A stretch of 64,000 nucleotides of DNA from Pseudomonas eucalypticola (GTDB lineage Bacteria > Pseudomonadota > Gammaproteobacteria > Pseudomonadales > Pseudomonadaceae), in contig NZ_CP056030.1 of assembly GCF_013374995.1 (NCBI RefSeq), positions 5,674,501-5,738,500 of the forward strand. The letters are read 5' to 3'. The stretch's first letter is position 1, and each line of letters opens with the position of its first letter. The notes beneath the pieces were generated by a model, which was not told the origin of the DNA, did no database searches, and worked only from the letters and a program-made list of their open reading frames with translations. Both the position numbers and the translations under genes were made by a program. This document shows positions 38,134-48,827 of the stretch, piece after piece.

Positions 38134-39156
38134 TCAGCCCGCGCTTGAGCCGACCCAATCGGCGCCCTTCTGGCTGATTCGGTATTTCTGCGCAGGACTG
38201 CGCGGTGAATCAGGGTTGGTCATCTCGACCAACCCCTGGGCAAGCGCGGGGTTCAGGTAGTTTTCACGGAAGGTCGCACGGTGGGAAATTCCCAAACCTT
38301 CCATCAACTCAGCCGCTTTCATCGCCGGATGTTCACTTAAGCACCGCAACAGGCTGGCAACCTGGTTGCTCAATGTCCCTGCGCTGTGGTCATCAGTGCT
38401 ACCTGCATCGAGCAAAGCCTGCTGCAACGCACCCAGCATGAACTCGACGAAGTGCGTTGCCTCACCCAACTGGTCGGCCCGCGAGAGTGCAGCGTAGTAG
38501 GCATCCTGTTGTTCGCGTATTACGGTTTCCACGGGCAACCAAGCGAGCACCGGGCGCCATTGGCTTAGGAGCAAGGTCTGCCAGAGACGCCCCATTCGGC
38601 CATTACCATCGGCAAACGGGTGGATGAACTCAAACTCGTAATGGAATACGCAACTTGCGATCAATGGATGCAGCTCGGTTGAGCCCGCCCACTGCAAGAG
38701 CGAGTCAACCAGCGTAGCGACACGGCTGGCAGGAGGCGCCATATGTACCAGCCGGTCCCCTCGGTAAATGCCTACACCGCCACTACGGAACTCACCTGCG
38801 TCGTCCAGCAGACCGAACATCAGCGTCCCGTGCGCCTGCAGCAAATGCGCCCGAGAGTCTGGGCGAAAAGTCGGCATGGCCTCATACGTCGTGAACGCGT
38901 TGCGTACTTCCTGGATTTCGCGAGGCAACCCGAGTACACGCTTGCCGTCGAGCACGGCGGTGACCTGTTCGAGGCTCAGGGTGTTGTTTTCAATCGCCAG
39001 CGACGCCTGGATCGTTCGGATGCGGTTGCCGCGCCGCAATTGCGGGGTGAGCTCGGCTTCGCGGCGTTCCGAGAGACGGCCCACCTGCTCACTGATTTCT
39101 GCCACCAGAGCGAGCATGCGGGTAGTGAGGGTCAGGGGCGGCTGGTAACGATTCAA
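38134..39156 (-). CDS. Class II Fic-domain protein (AMPylator type)
   Basis: A 340-residue Fic protein that should transfer AMP or another nucleotide moiety from NTPs to target hydroxyls. The active-site motif 'HPFADGNGRMGR' begins at His179 and is canonical. An inhibitory helix motif (S/T)XXXE(G/N) is present N-terminal to it as 'SLAIEN' (Ser52-Glu56-Asn57), so it is a self-inhibited class II member. A C-terminal winged-helix-like domain ('LNPALAQGLVEM', 'YRISQKGADW') follows. Three perfect 12-bp repeats lie 66-101 bp upstream of the start. Confidence 0.93.
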   Translation of the reverse strand: MNRYQPPLTLTTRMLALVAEISEQVGRLSERREAELTPQLRRGNRIRTIQASLAIENNTLSLEQVTAVLDGKRVLGLPREIQEVRNAFTTYEAMPTFRPDSRAHLLQAHGTLMFGLLDDAGEFRSGGVGIYRGDRLVHMAPPASRVATLVDSLLQWAGSTELHPLIASCVFHYEFEFIHPFADGNGRMGRLWQTLLLSQWRPVLAWLPVETVIREQQDAYYAALSRADQLGEATHFVEFMLGALQQALLDAGSTDDHSAGTLSNQVASLLRCLSEHPAMKAAELMEGLGISHRATFRENYLNPALAQGLVEMTNPDSPRSPAQKYRISQKGADWVGSSAG

Positions 39157-39221
39157 TGGTCTTTCCGGGGAGTCAGTGGACAGTGAATGGGAGCTTCATT
39201 GGCCGTAATGGTACACCGATC

Positions 39222-39257
39222 TACTTGTACGGTTACTTGTACGGTTACTTGTACGGT
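39222..39257. repeat. Three perfect 12-bp tandem repeats upstream of fic
   Basis: TACTTGTACGGT occurs three times without a gap (39222, 39234 and 39246). On the fic strand this reads ACCGTACAAGTA. Each unit carries a short TTGTAC element. The rest of the 270-bp fic/yfaP interval shows no gene. Repeats may be binding sites or a variable-number tract. Confidence 0.85.
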
Positions 39258-39426
39258 GCCAGCGCCCAAGCGCCCCCTTCCGGGCCTTTTGCAGGCAGGA
39301 CCTGGTAGCGCAATCAGATGTAGCAGCGGACCTGGCCGCGTCACAAGCGCCGCATTCTCCCTGGCGGACCGCACCGCCCTTTCCACTGGCCAACAAGCCC
39401 AAGGCCACTGCCGGTAGTCAAAGACC

Positions 39427-40242
39427 TCAGGGATAGCTGAACCGATGCACCAGCGTCAGCTCACCCGGCGCGCGCATGGGCACCAGGAAGGTTTCCATTT
39501 TCTCGTTGGGTGTGCCCTCTTCGGTGATGAGGGTGATCTGGGCGGTGGTCAGCGGTTTGACCGGGTTTTCCTGGCCGCCGCTGTCGCCGTCATCACTCCG
39601 GTAACCGCCGCCGAAATAATTGACGTAGATGAGGTACTGGCCCTTTTGCGGCGCGGGCATGGCGAAGATCTCCGGGCCATAGCCGGTGGTGACGTCCACG
39701 TCCAGGGCCGCGCCGTTGGCGGCGGTGCGGTCGCCGTACCAGATGTGAGCACCGTCAGGGGTGATGACGTGCAGGTCCAGGTCGGTGTTGTCGCTGTCCC
39801 AAGACAGCAGGATACGCAATTTGGCCGGGCTGGCGCTGCCGCTGTTGAGGAACTGCACGCGGCGCTTCTGCTGGCCGTCAGGGCTGCGGATTTCAACGCT
39901 GTTGGTGCCGCTGGGGAACGAGAAAGGACGGTCGAAGTGGCCATTGCCATCGATTTTCAGCGGCATGGCGACGCCGTTGACGATGACCTTGCCTGGCTGG
40001 TCGGCACTTTTGGGCATGCCCTTGATCGCCCCCATGATCCGCGCCGTATCGGCCTGATCGGCGGGGGTATTTACCGATGAGGCCGGATAGTTGACGGTCT
40101 GACGGAAGTGCTCGCCCTCCGGATTGGCGCTGCGCCAGCCGCCGACAGGCGTATCGAGGCTGACGGGGTTGTCGCCACGAGCAGCCGGCAGCGCCAGCAA
40201 GGCGCCAAGGAACAGGACGGTGGTACGGGTGCGCGGAGTCAT
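39427..40242 (-). CDS. yfaP: DUF2135 periplasmic protein (YfaP-like)
   Basis: A 271-residue exported protein with a signal peptide ('VLFLGALLALPAARG') and the DUF2135 core ('LRILLSWDSDNTDLDLHVIT', 'GAHIWYGDRT', 'GQYLIYVNYFGGGY'). DUF2135 proteins are secreted and lie with YfaS-type macroglobulins in gammaproteobacteria. It is last in the yfa operon and is similar to the gene at 48828, which opens the operon. Function unknown. Confidence 0.85.
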   Translation of the reverse strand: MTPRTRTTVLFLGALLALPAARGDNPVSLDTPVGGWRSANPEGEHFRQTVNYPASSVNTPADQADTARIMGAIKGMPKSADQPGKVIVNGVAMPLKIDGNGHFDRPFSFPSGTNSVEIRSPDGQQKRRVQFLNSGSASPAKLRILLSWDSDNTDLDLHVITPDGAHIWYGDRTAANGAALDVDVTTGYGPEIFAMPAPQKGQYLIYVNYFGGGYRSDDGDSGGQENPVKPLTTAQITLITEEGTPNEKMETFLVPMRAPGELTLVHRFSYP

Positions 40243-40245
40243 GGC

Positions 40246-41883
40246 CTAATCCAGAAGCAGGTGGCGGGCGAGCCCTTCGATGTAGGTTTCATCCTGGCCA
40301 TTGGGGTGGGCCTCGAAGGCCAGGTGCAGGTATTCATGGGTCAGGTCCAGGCGGTCTTGCAGGGTGAGGACGCCGCGCACGTAGATACGCTGGCGTTCGC
40401 GGTCCACGTAGGGGCGGCCGTAGGCCAGGCGGCACACCGCAAAGGTGTTGAGCTCGTTGTAGCCCACTTCGTTGTCCAGGGCCGGGCGCCACTGGCGCTT
40501 CTGGCTCTGCAACCACTCCTGGGCGGCGGGTAGCGCTTCGCAGGAAGCGACCGGGTTGTCCCAGCGGCTCAGGCTTGCACGAGGGTAGGCGCGCTGCAGA
40601 ATCACGTCGTAACGCAGGCCATCACGGGCTTGCTGCACGGCCTGGGCCCAGGACAGCTTGTCCGGCCCCGGGGTATCGGAGTGGTAGGTGACCGGGCTAC
40701 CCGCCAGCACCAGGTCGCTGGTCCAGGCAACGATGCGCCGCGTATCGACCGTGGCGGCACGCGGGGCCACGCGCTGGCGGCTGCTGCTATCGTCGATGCT
40801 CAGGCAGTCGCCATTACGCCCGGCGTTCTGCAGCAAGTAGGTGCGAATGGCCACGGCCAGGGCCTTGGCCGCTTCGGCGGGCTGGCTTGTCGCTTCTCGT
40901 TGCAGCACCCGCGCAACATATTCTTCGCGGTCCAGGCGAGCGATCAGACGGGGGCCTTGCTGCAGGTACAGGTCACCGCTGCTGTCGATATCCAGATCGT
41001 TGCCATTGGCGAACACTGCACGGTAGCGGCCTTGCAGCATCCCTGGGGGCGCAGGGGTACCCGAGGGGGTCAGCACGCTCTTGAGCGGGTAGCGGGCGAA
41101 CAGGTCGACCTCCACGCAACGCCCGGTGTCCCTGGGCCAGGGCGCCGGCAGAAAAGCGCCGAGCACGTCGGCGTAATGGCGCAGGACCATCTGGCTGGTA
41201 CCTCGCCCGCCAACCCAGATCGGTGTGCCATCCGACAACCAGCCGGCAAAACCGCCCTGGCGCCCCTTGGGGTCGCTGTCGGCCAGCCAGCTCCAGGTTT
41301 TCACCCGCAGGCGGCCGCCCAGGCTGCCCGCTGCCTGGCCGTCGGCAGCGTCGAGCACCACGTCCAACAACAACTGCCGGGCCTGCTCCTGGGCGGGCAG
41401 GGTACGCAAGCTGTCGAGCAACTGCGCCACCGGGACGCGGGTGCCGGGCTGGAGTTGGCCGAGGTCGGCCAGCCAGGCCGGGGCCTGGCGGGCGTGCCAG
41501 AAGTCATGCCACTGCTGCACATCGATTTGCAAACGCCGCGGGTCGAAATACAGCCCGCAGGAATGCACCAGCGCCGCGTCACGGGCAATGGTGCCGCCGG
41601 GGGTACAGCAATAGACTTCGTCGCGGTCCTGGCCCTGGCAGTCATAGGCCGGTTCGTGCTGGTCAGTGTCCACCAGCCAGGCATAGACGAACAGTTTCCA
41701 CAGGCTGCCCAGAGGCGTGGTCAAGTCGGCCGGCAGTGGCGTGCGGCCGACGGCCTGGGTTTCACTGAACTGTACCAGCTCATACCCTGCGCCATGGGGC
41801 CAGGCCAGGCGCAGAGGCGCCTCCCCTGCCCAGGTCAGCAGAGGAAGCAGGCACAGCAAACCGCCTAGCAGCGCACGTCTCAT
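40246..41883 (-). CDS. yfaQ: DUF2300 envelope protein (YfaQ-like), PBP-like and SpoIID-like parts
   Basis: A 545-residue exported protein with a signal peptide ('LLGGLLCLLPLLTWA'). The N-terminal half resembles a penicillin-binding fold: SXXK-like 'GSLWKLF' (Ser60, Lys63), an SXG at Ser108 and a KT at Lys195. The C-terminal half has a SpoIID-like core 'REEYVARVLQREATSQPAEA' (Glu330) followed by 'KALAVAIRTYLLQ'. That domain in SpoIID cleaves glycan. Murein binding or processing is therefore my inference. It follows yfaS by 1 bp. Confidence 0.8.
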   Translation of the reverse strand: MRRALLGGLLCLLPLLTWAGEAPLRLAWPHGAGYELVQFSETQAVGRTPLPADLTTPLGSLWKLFVYAWLVDTDQHEPAYDCQGQDRDEVYCCTPGGTIARDAALVHSCGLYFDPRRLQIDVQQWHDFWHARQAPAWLADLGQLQPGTRVPVAQLLDSLRTLPAQEQARQLLLDVVLDAADGQAAGSLGGRLRVKTWSWLADSDPKGRQGGFAGWLSDGTPIWVGGRGTSQMVLRHYADVLGAFLPAPWPRDTGRCVEVDLFARYPLKSVLTPSGTPAPPGMLQGRYRAVFANGNDLDIDSSGDLYLQQGPRLIARLDREEYVARVLQREATSQPAEAAKALAVAIRTYLLQNAGRNGDCLSIDDSSSRQRVAPRAATVDTRRIVAWTSDLVLAGSPVTYHSDTPGPDKLSWAQAVQQARDGLRYDVILQRAYPRASLSRWDNPVASCEALPAAQEWLQSQKRQWRPALDNEVGYNELNTFAVCRLAYGRPYVDRERQRIYVRGVLTLQDRLDLTHEYLHLAFEAHPNGQDETYIEGLARHLLLD

Positions 41884-41884
41884 G

Positions 41885-44800
41885 TTACTGGACCGTAACC
41901 TGGCCAACCGCTGCCTTCTTCTCTTCGGCCTTGTGCTGCGGCGCATAGAGCTGGGTGTAGCGCACCGGCGGCAAGGTGAACTGGCCTTTCTGCGAGAAGC
42001 GCACCAAGTGACGGAACCGTAGCTCGCCGCTGAGGCTGTCGACGGCGATGCCGTAGGCCATCTGCCCGGGTTCGAAGCGGGCCTTTTCCAGCGGTGCGGC
42101 ATCGGTGGCGCCCTGCCCTGTCAGCTTGATGCCCCAGGTGGTGCGTTCCACATCGGCGCCCGGCGGCAGCGGCACTTCAAGCATGCCATAGCGCAGTGGC
42201 TGGCCCTTGGTGCTGACCGTCACCTCATCCAGGTAAAGGCTGTCGCTGGCCAGAGGTTTGTTGCCCACTGCTTCGAGCTTGAAGGTGAAGGCTTGGTCAC
42301 CGGGAACCAGGCGCAGCAGCCGGCGCTTGACCACTACCGGCAGGTCATCCGGGGCGGTCTGCTTGCTGTTGAAGGTCAGCACTGCGCGAACGGGACGTTC
42401 ACTGGTGCCGGTGACGTTGAGGGCGGCCGGTACGCCGGTGCCCTGCCACTGCCAGAAGCCACTGCCGGTGGCGCCCTGCGCCGCCCGCCAATCAGCCGCG
42501 GGAGCCAAGGTAGTGGGCTTGGGTGCCTGTTCGATGCTGCGTTGCAGCCAGGTCAGCGCCAGGGCGCGCTCGAGGGTCGACTGCTGCGGCAACAGGCGTT
42601 GCAACAGGTCGCGGACCTGGTCGGCCGTGGCAGGCTTTAGCGACAGGTCCAAGGCGGCGGCGAACGGCTGGCCACTGGTGGCAAGCCGTTGGCGAGCCTC
42701 TTCCAGGCCGCTGGCGAAGGCCGGCGGTTGGGTGACCTTGGCCTGTTGCGCCAGGGCTGCGGTCAACACGCGAGCACTGGCCAGGCCCAGGGCCGACTCG
42801 GGGGCGCCCATGACCACGCTGTCTTCGCCATCGTCCATCAGGTTGGCGTTGGCCCCCGGGCCAGCCTTGGCAAGATCGGCCATCAGGCCACTGAGCAGGG
42901 TGTTGACCGGCAATTGCATCTCGCGGGCAAACGACAGGATCAGCGCCCGCTGCAGCAAGGGGGTGCTGGCCGCCTGCTTGGCATACACGTCCATCACTCG
43001 CTGCCAATGCTCTGGCGGCAGGCTCAGGCCCAAGGCCTTGCTGGCATGCCAGTCGGCGTAATAGGCGTATGCGGTCAGGAACGCATCGGGCGCACGGTCG
43101 TCGCCCCACCAGGTGAAGGCTGCTTCGGGACCGGCCATCTGAACCAGGCGCAGGCGGCTGTTCTGCAGGATAAGCCGCAGGCGGTCACGCACACCGGGGT
43201 CGGCGGTCAGGGCCGGGTAAGCGATGGCCAACGGCAACAGTTGGCTGGCGGTTTGTTCGACACCGCCCCACGGGTATTCGAGCAAGTCGTCGAGGCTGGC
43301 GCGGAACAGCGCTTGCGGGCTGTCGTCCAGGCGCAGGCGCAGGTTGCTGGCATCGACGGGCAACGACAGCGGGATGTCGCCAGCGGTGACGTCCAGGGCC
43401 TGGGTGTGAACGGTCTGCCAACCGTCGGCGACGGTTTTCAGGTCGATGGCCAGGGCGTCCTGGGTTTTGCCGTCCTGTTGGATCTCGGCCGCCAGGTGGG
43501 TCGTACCCAAGGCCAGTTGCAGCGCCCCGCCAGGCAAGGGAATGTAATTGATGCCGGGGTTGAGGGTCAGCGGCAGGCGCTGTTCCTGGCCACCGTCGTG
43601 GATCACCAGTTCAGCTTTGACCGGCTGTTCTGCCTGGCTGAAGGCGAACACCCCCAGGTCAGGCTTGTCACCTGCGCGGAAGCGCGTTGGGCCGCTCCAT
43701 TTCAGGTAAAGGGGCTTTTCGGAACGGATGAACTGCTTTTTCTGCCCCACCTGGCCGTCATCGGCGATGGCCCGTGCGGTGATGCGCCAACGGGTCAGGG
43801 AGTCGGGCATGCGGAAGGTGAAGCGCGCCTTGCCGCTGGCGTCGCTGACCAACTCCGGCTGCCAGGCAGCGGTGTCGACGTCTTCGCGGCGCGGGCGCTC
43901 CAGCACCTTCACGCCACGCTCGCTGCGGTTGGCCTTGCCGGGTGCCGTGGGGCTGCCGGGCAGGGCCACGTCGTAGCTGATGAACGACAGGCTGGCGCTG
44001 GTGCGCACATTGTTGCGCCGTGGGTGATAGAAGAACTGGTCAATGCCAGGGGCGATTTCCGGTTGCAAGGCATAGACCATTTCGTCGACGACGCTGACGG
44101 TCAGGTGTGCGGGAATGGCCTTTCCGGCGAACTGGGTGCTGAGGTCGACGGTGACGGTGTCGCCAGGCTGGTAGTGGTCCTTGTCGGTCGCGATGGCGAT
44201 GTCGATCTGCGGCTGCACCACCTTGATGCCAGCGTTCTGGAAGCTGTATTCGCCGCCTTTGGTGTACAGCACCGAGAAGGTCAGGTTGGGCGCGAAGCTA
44301 TCCTTCACCGGAATGTGCACGCGGTATTGGGTGGGGCTGAGGGTATCGATTTTCAGCCAGTCGCCGCCTTTGGTCAGCAGCGCGGTGGCCTCGACCTTGT
44401 CACGCTCGAGCGACAGCAAGGCATCACTGACAGGCTCGGGGAACGTGATCAGCGCCAAGGCTTCGTCGCCCGCCTTGTACTCGGCCTTGTCGAGGGTGAT
44501 CTCCACGGTACCCGGCACTGCCTTGACGCCGTCGCCGGTCACCGAATGGCCGGTGGCGCCAAGGATGCGCTGGTGTTCGTCGACGAGGCTGAGGTTGTAG
44601 GTGCCGGGTCGGTCGAAGGCCACGGTAAAGCCCTTGTCCGCCGCCCCCAGCTTGGCGCCGCCGGTGGTCTGGTCTTCCAGGCGTACCCAGGTGTAGGCCG
44701 CGGGTTTGACCGGAGTCGGCTGCTCGCTCTGGTAACTGAAGGCGACCTTGTCACCCACGGCACTGAAGCGCTCGGGCGCACCGAGCTGGTACTGGGCGGC

Positions 44801-46444
44801 GCCCCGCTCGATGAGGATTTCCTTGGTGGTCTTGACCCGGTACGCGGCGCCGTCGCTGGCGAACACGGTGAGCATGTAGCGGCTCGGCTTTTCGGCCGCC
44901 GGTAGCTCGATGCTCGCGTAGCCCTTGGCATCGGTGGTCAGTTCAGTGCTGGTCAGTTCCACCGGGAATTGACCCAGGTACTGCAGCTCGTTTTCCACCA
45001 TCGATAATTGCTGGGCGCGCAGGCTGAGGGTGAGCTTGGCGTTGGCCACCGGCTTGCCGTCGGGGTACATCAGCAACAGCTTGCCCTTGACCGGTTCATG
45101 GGTACGGAAGTCCTGCTTGGCCAGGTCGAGGGAAATCTCGAAGTGCGGCTTGATGTACTCGGCTACGCGGAAGGCACTGCTGTAGGTCTGGTCGCGGTAC
45201 GTGAAGCGCAACTCGTACCCCCCGGCCACTGCATTGTCGGGCAGCTGGAAGTGGCCCTGGGTACCGGCCTTGGCGTCCAGGTTCAGGTCCATGCCTTGCA
45301 GGGTGGTACCCGTGGCATCGATGACGCTGACGTGCACGGCACCACCTGCGGGGTTGACCGAGTCGCGGGCGTTCTTGAATTCGCGCCCGACTATTTTCAT
45401 CGACACCCAGTCGCCGGGCCGGTACAGCGGCCGGTCGGTGAAGGCGTAGAGCTTGGTGTCGTAGATTTCGCTGTCGTAGTAGAAGTTCTCCGAGACAAAC
45501 ACCCCGCCCTCGGCGTCTTCGCCAATGACAAAGGAACGCTCGGGGCTGACGTGCTTGAGGCGCAGCAGCCCGTCGTTGTCGGTCTCGCCGCTGCTCATCA
45601 CACCCAAGCCGTCGGTCCACAGCACTTTCACTTTGGGTACCGAGCTGCCTTCATGCTTGCGCGCAGCCCACACCAGCAATTCGTCGCCGGCGATCTTGCT
45701 CACGGCCACGGTATTGGAGACGAACACCACGGTGGTGGCGCGGTACTTGCCAATCAGCGCTTCCACCAGGTACAGGCCGGGCTTCAGCTTGCCCAGGGGG
45801 ATGTAGACGTTGCCAGGGGCGACACTGATGAACTCGCTGGAGGAGCCCGCCAGGTCGACGCCCTTGGGCGGTTGGATCGGCTTGGCTTGCCACAGCGGGT
45901 AACGGAACTGGGTCACCAGCGGCAGGCCGGGAATGGGTGCGTATTGGGGCTGGGCATCGTACTGGGTGGGTGCGGCGATGGTATTGCCCATCTTCAGTTC
46001 CGGCACCTGGTCCGTCACTTCCTTGCGCGACTCATAGGAAAACGCCCGCTGCATCACGCGCCGGGACTTGCGGTACCAGTTGTCCCACAGGTACGCCAGG
46101 GTGTTGGACAGCCCCTCGCCCTTGAACTGGCCCTCGCTGGCCACCCGATGCAGGTTCTTTTGCCGCTTGAGGAATTCCAGCGGCTGGTCGATGCGGTAGA
46201 CACGAATATCGGCGCCACCATACGGCTCCATGCGGAACCGGCGGTAATCACGGCCCGGTGCTTCCAGGCGCACCATGGCCTGCTCGTCGGTGGCAAAACT
46301 GCTGTCGGCCAGCAGGAAAAAGCTTTCGCCGGCCAGGGGCGCGTAGTCGCTGGCCGACACCGAGTCTTCGGCGCGCACCAGGCCCACGGGCGCCAGCAGG
46401 CACAGCAGCCACAGGCACAGGCGCACCACCAGCGCGCGGCTCAT
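41885..46444 (-). CDS. yfaS: Alpha-2-macroglobulin family protein (YfaS-like), no thioester Cys
   Basis: The 1519-residue periplasmic protein starts with a signal peptide ('[17 protein letters not shown]') and has MG1/MG-type domains ('[16 protein letters not shown]' region), a bait-like segment and the A2M domain ('[20 protein letters not shown]'). Bacterial A2Ms trap proteases. The usual thioester C-x-E-Q is '[10 protein letters not shown]' here, with Gly1061 in place of Cys, as in YfaS-type (not YfhM-type) members. The start at 46444 overlaps the yfaT-like stop as ATGA; a longer frame only adds upstream antisense. Confidence 0.93.
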   Translation of the reverse strand: MSRALVVRLCLWLLCLLAPVGLVRAEDSVSASDYAPLAGESFFLLADSSFATDEQAMVRLEAPGRDYRRFRMEPYGGADIRVYRIDQPLEFLKRQKNLHRVASEGQFKGEGLSNTLAYLWDNWYRKSRRVMQRAFSYESRKEVTDQVPELKMGNTIAAPTQYDAQPQYAPIPGLPLVTQFRYPLWQAKPIQPPKGVDLAGSSSEFISVAPGNVYIPLGKLKPGLYLVEALIGKYRATTVVFVSNTVAVSKIAGDELLVWAARKHEGSSVPKVKVLWTDGLGVMSSGETDNDGLLRLKHVSPERSFVIGEDAEGGVFVSENFYYDSEIYDTKLYAFTDRPLYRPGDWVSMKIVGREFKNARDSVNPAGGAVHVSVIDATGTTLQGMDLNLDAKAGTQGHFQLPDNAVAGGYELRFTYRDQTYSSAFRVAEYIKPHFEISLDLAKQDFRTHEPVKGKLLLMYPDGKPVANAKLTLSLRAQQLSMVENELQYLGQFPVELTSTELTTDAKGYASIELPAAEKPSRYMLTVFASDGAAYRVKTTKEILIERGAAQYQLGAPERFSAVGDKVAFSYQSEQPTPVKPAAYTWVRLEDQTTGGAKLGAADKGFTVAFDRPGTYNLSLVDEHQRILGATGHSVTGDGVKAVPGTVEITLDKAEYKAGDEALALITFPEPVSDALLSLERDKVEATALLTKGGDWLKIDTLSPTQYRVHIPVKDSFAPNLTFSVLYTKGGEYSFQNAGIKVVQPQIDIAIATDKDHYQPGDTVTVDLSTQFAGKAIPAHLTVSVVDEMVYALQPEIAPGIDQFFYHPRRNNVRTSASLSFISYDVALPGSPTAPGKANRSERGVKVLERPRREDVDTAAWQPELVSDASGKARFTFRMPDSLTRWRITARAIADDGQVGQKKQFIRSEKPLYLKWSGPTRFRAGDKPDLGVFAFSQAEQPVKAELVIHDGGQEQRLPLTLNPGINYIPLPGGALQLALGTTHLAAEIQQDGKTQDALAIDLKTVADGWQTVHTQALDVTAGDIPLSLPVDASNLRLRLDDSPQALFRASLDDLLEYPWGGVEQTASQLLPLAIAYPALTADPGVRDRLRLILQNSRLRLVQMAGPEAAFTWWGDDRAPDAFLTAYAYYADWHASKALGLSLPPEHWQRVMDVYAKQAASTPLLQRALILSFAREMQLPVNTLLSGLMADLAKAGPGANANLMDDGEDSVVMGAPESALGLASARVLTAALAQQAKVTQPPAFASGLEEARQRLATSGQPFAAALDLSLKPATADQVRDLLQRLLPQQSTLERALALTWLQRSIEQAPKPTTLAPAADWRAAQGATGSGFWQWQGTGVPAALNVTGTSERPVRAVLTFNSKQTAPDDLPVVVKRRLLRLVPGDQAFTFKLEAVGNKPLASDSLYLDEVTVSTKGQPLRYGMLEVPLPPGADVERTTWGIKLTGQGATDAAPLEKARFEPGQMAYGIAVDSLSGELRFRHLVRFSQKGQFTLPPVRYTQLYAPQHKAEEKKAAVGQVTVQ

Positions 46445-47070
46445 CGCAGGAAATTGAGCCGATAGACACCGATGAAATTCGGGTTGGCTGCGTCGGGTAT
46501 CCATCGGGTGTCCTTCCATGTCATGAGTTGCTGCACGCTTGCCGAGCGCATGCCGTTGTCGGTGGGGGTGGTGGTGCCGGTGTGATAGGCAATGTAACGG
46601 CCCATCCAGATCATCAGGTGCTGGTCGTCACCCTGGTCGAAGAACATCAGGTCGCCCGGGCGAGCCTGGTTGATGTCACGGCCTACCAGGCGGCTGTTGA
46701 ACTGAATCAGCTTGATGGCATTGACGTAGGGGCCAACCTGCCCGCCGCCCTGCTGCCACTGCCGGGCCAGGCTGCGCTGGGCATCCGTGAGCGCCAGCTC
46801 TGGCGGCAGGTAGCGGTTGGACAGGCCGTTGGCGCGCAACCACTTGTCATCGTGAACCTTGAGCGCTTCATTGGCGGCGAACCGCACCAAGCCCGCGCAG
46901 TCCTGTTGGTACCAGCGCGGGCTGGGGCCCTGGGTCAGCTGTTCCTGGGCGATACGCACGAACCAGGCGCGGAACACCTGGCTCTGTTCGGCATCCAGCG
47001 CCGGTGTGGGCGCGGCCAGCAGCCGGACGCTGAACAGCAGCGCGGCCATGCCCGGGAGGAATGATTTCAC
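46441..47070 (-). CDS. yfaT: DUF1175 protein (YfaT-like), NlpC/P60-like
   Basis: A 209-residue exported protein with a signal-like start ('[17 protein letters not shown]'). DUF1175 has an NlpC/P60-type arrangement: Cys in '[18 protein letters not shown]', His in '[10 protein letters not shown]' and 'YIAYHTG'. I infer a cysteine-peptidase-like activity on murein or peptides, not shown. The start is a GTG at 47070 that overlaps the yfaA-like stop as GTGA; the ATG at 47103 is inside that gene. Confidence 0.85.
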   Translation of the reverse strand: MKSFLPGMAALLFSVRLLAAPTPALDAEQSQVFRAWFVRIAQEQLTQGPSPRWYQQDCAGLVRFAANEALKVHDDKWLRANGLSNRYLPPELALTDAQRSLARQWQQGGGQVGPYVNAIKLIQFNSRLVGRDINQARPGDLMFFDQGDDQHLMIWMGRYIAYHTGTTTPTDNGMRSASVQQLMTWKDTRWIPDAANPNFIGVYRLNFLR

Positions 47071-48791
47071 AGGGCACGCCATTGCAAGGGCAGCCACTGC
47101 CAATGCCCATCGGGCTCGCTGCCCTCGGGCAAGGTCAGGGCGTATTTGCCGTAGCCGGCCAGTTTCTGCAGTTTGGGAATCAGGTGGGTCTGGGCGGCAT
47201 TGCGAAACACCGGCTCCATGTCCTGGGGCAGGCTGTCGAGTGTTTCCTGTTGCATCAGCTGCGCCAGGGAGTCAGGCCCCAGGTACACGGACATCAGGGC
47301 ATCCTTGGGCGCTACATCGGCCAGCGGCGCGAAGTGTTTGTCCAGGGTGGCAACAGCTTTGTCCACCAGCTTGTCGTCCAGCGAGAACAGCAGGGTCGAG
47401 CCATGGCGCGCCAGGCTGACCTTGAAAAAGCCCTTGCCGGTGATGCTGTCAGGCTGCTCGGCCTCGCGGTTGCGGTATTGGCCGAAGTTGGAACTCACCT
47501 GCCGCTGCCATTGATGGCCGTCGGCTGGCGTCTGCTCGCTGACCGCGAACTTGCCGCCGGGCACCTTGCTTTCCCAGGCCCCGACCATGGCGCCGAACAG
47601 GTTGCCCAGGTCGGCGTCCAGCTTGCCACCGTCGCCGGTGTCGAGGCCGGCCACCAGCAATGGCGTGTAGAGTTTTGAGTCCGGGTACCAACACAGCCCG
47701 GCCGCGCCGGTCATGTGGCCGGTCAGGGCCTTGGCGGTCTGCTCGTCGGCGCCCAGCTTCACCAGCAAGGGTTGTTGCTGTTCGGCAGCCAGAGGCAGCG
47801 CCACACAGGCACTGGCGCCGAGCGGCATGGCCTGCCACACGGGGGCGAAGTTCAGGTTCGCACCGCTCGCCGTTTCATCCAGTGCCAGGAAGCTGTGCCA
47901 GCCCTTGTCGTCCATGTCCAGGCGCACGCCTGCGAAGGTGGGGATGAAACGCTGGTAACCCATGGCAAGCACGCTGGAACCGATGGAGATGCGTTGCTTG
48001 ATCCCGGGCTCACGCGGTTTCAGGCCAAATGCTTCGGGGAATAACTGGTTGCCGCTCAGCAATGCGGCCATGGCCTGGGTCGACACCGCGCCCGGCGGCA
48101 CGTCGCTGTCATCGGTGTGTTCGTAGAGCTTGTCCGGGTTGGACAGCACCACCAGCTTGTCCCCACGGGACGCGAACAGCAGCGATTTGGTGGCGTTGTA
48201 GCTAAGCCGGTAGATCGGTACGGCCTCACTGGCCACCTTCAATTCCCCGACCTTGCTCAGTTGCTGGTCGTCGAGGGCCACGTGAGCCAGTGGCTCCAGC
48301 AGCTTGGCCAGCCCCCCGCGGTCCATTACCAGCAAAAAGTCCTTGAGGCGGCCATCGGCGCCGCGCCACAGGGCCACGTCGGCGGGCTGGTCGAACAGCG
48401 CTTCGATGAGGTTGTCCTGCAGCTTCAGGTCATGCTCGTAGATGATGCGTCGCAGGCTGCCGATCAGGCCCAGGCGGTCGCCGTGGGTTTCGTAGTAGAA
48501 AACGAAGTCCTCGGTAAGGGTGTCGCGCAGGAACGGCACGCTCAGGACGTCGCGGGGCAACTGGCTGAGGGACTGGGTTTCCAGCAGCGCATCAGGGCGG
48601 CTGAGGCCGAACTTGTCCATGGCCAGGGCCACCGCAGGCAAGGCGGGCTTGTGCAGGAACCAGCCCATGCCGCCCGCCACGGCGGCCACCAGGCACAGGC
48701 CTGCGGCCAGCAGTAGGTTACGACGCTTGCCGGTGCCGGGAGGTGTTGGCGCCGCGGGTGTAGCGGCCGGTACAGCGGTGTTTTCGCTCAT
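47067..48791 (-). CDS. yfaA: DUF2138 protein (YfaA-like)
   Basis: A protein of about 574 residues with one N-terminal membrane segment ('[20 protein letters not shown]') and a large periplasmic part that defines DUF2138. A short Ala/Pro-rich cytosolic tail precedes the membrane helix. The start could be 48791 or the ATG at 48815; neither has a strong RBS. In E. coli yfaA leads the yfaATSQP cluster, and the same order is seen here. Function unknown. Confidence 0.82.
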   Translation of the reverse strand: MSENTAVPAATPAAPTPPGTGKRRNLLLAAGLCLVAAVAGGMGWFLHKPALPAVALAMDKFGLSRPDALLETQSLSQLPRDVLSVPFLRDTLTEDFVFYYETHGDRLGLIGSLRRIIYEHDLKLQDNLIEALFDQPADVALWRGADGRLKDFLLVMDRGGLAKLLEPLAHVALDDQQLSKVGELKVASEAVPIYRLSYNATKSLLFASRGDKLVVLSNPDKLYEHTDDSDVPPGAVSTQAMAALLSGNQLFPEAFGLKPREPGIKQRISIGSSVLAMGYQRFIPTFAGVRLDMDDKGWHSFLALDETASGANLNFAPVWQAMPLGASACVALPLAAEQQQPLLVKLGADEQTAKALTGHMTGAAGLCWYPDSKLYTPLLVAGLDTGDGGKLDADLGNLFGAMVGAWESKVPGGKFAVSEQTPADGHQWQRQVSSNFGQYRNREAEQPDSITGKGFFKVSLARHGSTLLFSLDDKLVDKAVATLDKHFAPLADVAPKDALMSVYLGPDSLAQLMQQETLDSLPQDMEPVFRNAAQTHLIPKLQKLAGYGKYALTLPEGSEPDGHWQWLPLQWRAL

Positions 48792-48827
48792 GTTCGCAAA
48801 GCCCGATTCATCCATGCGGTGCAGGGT

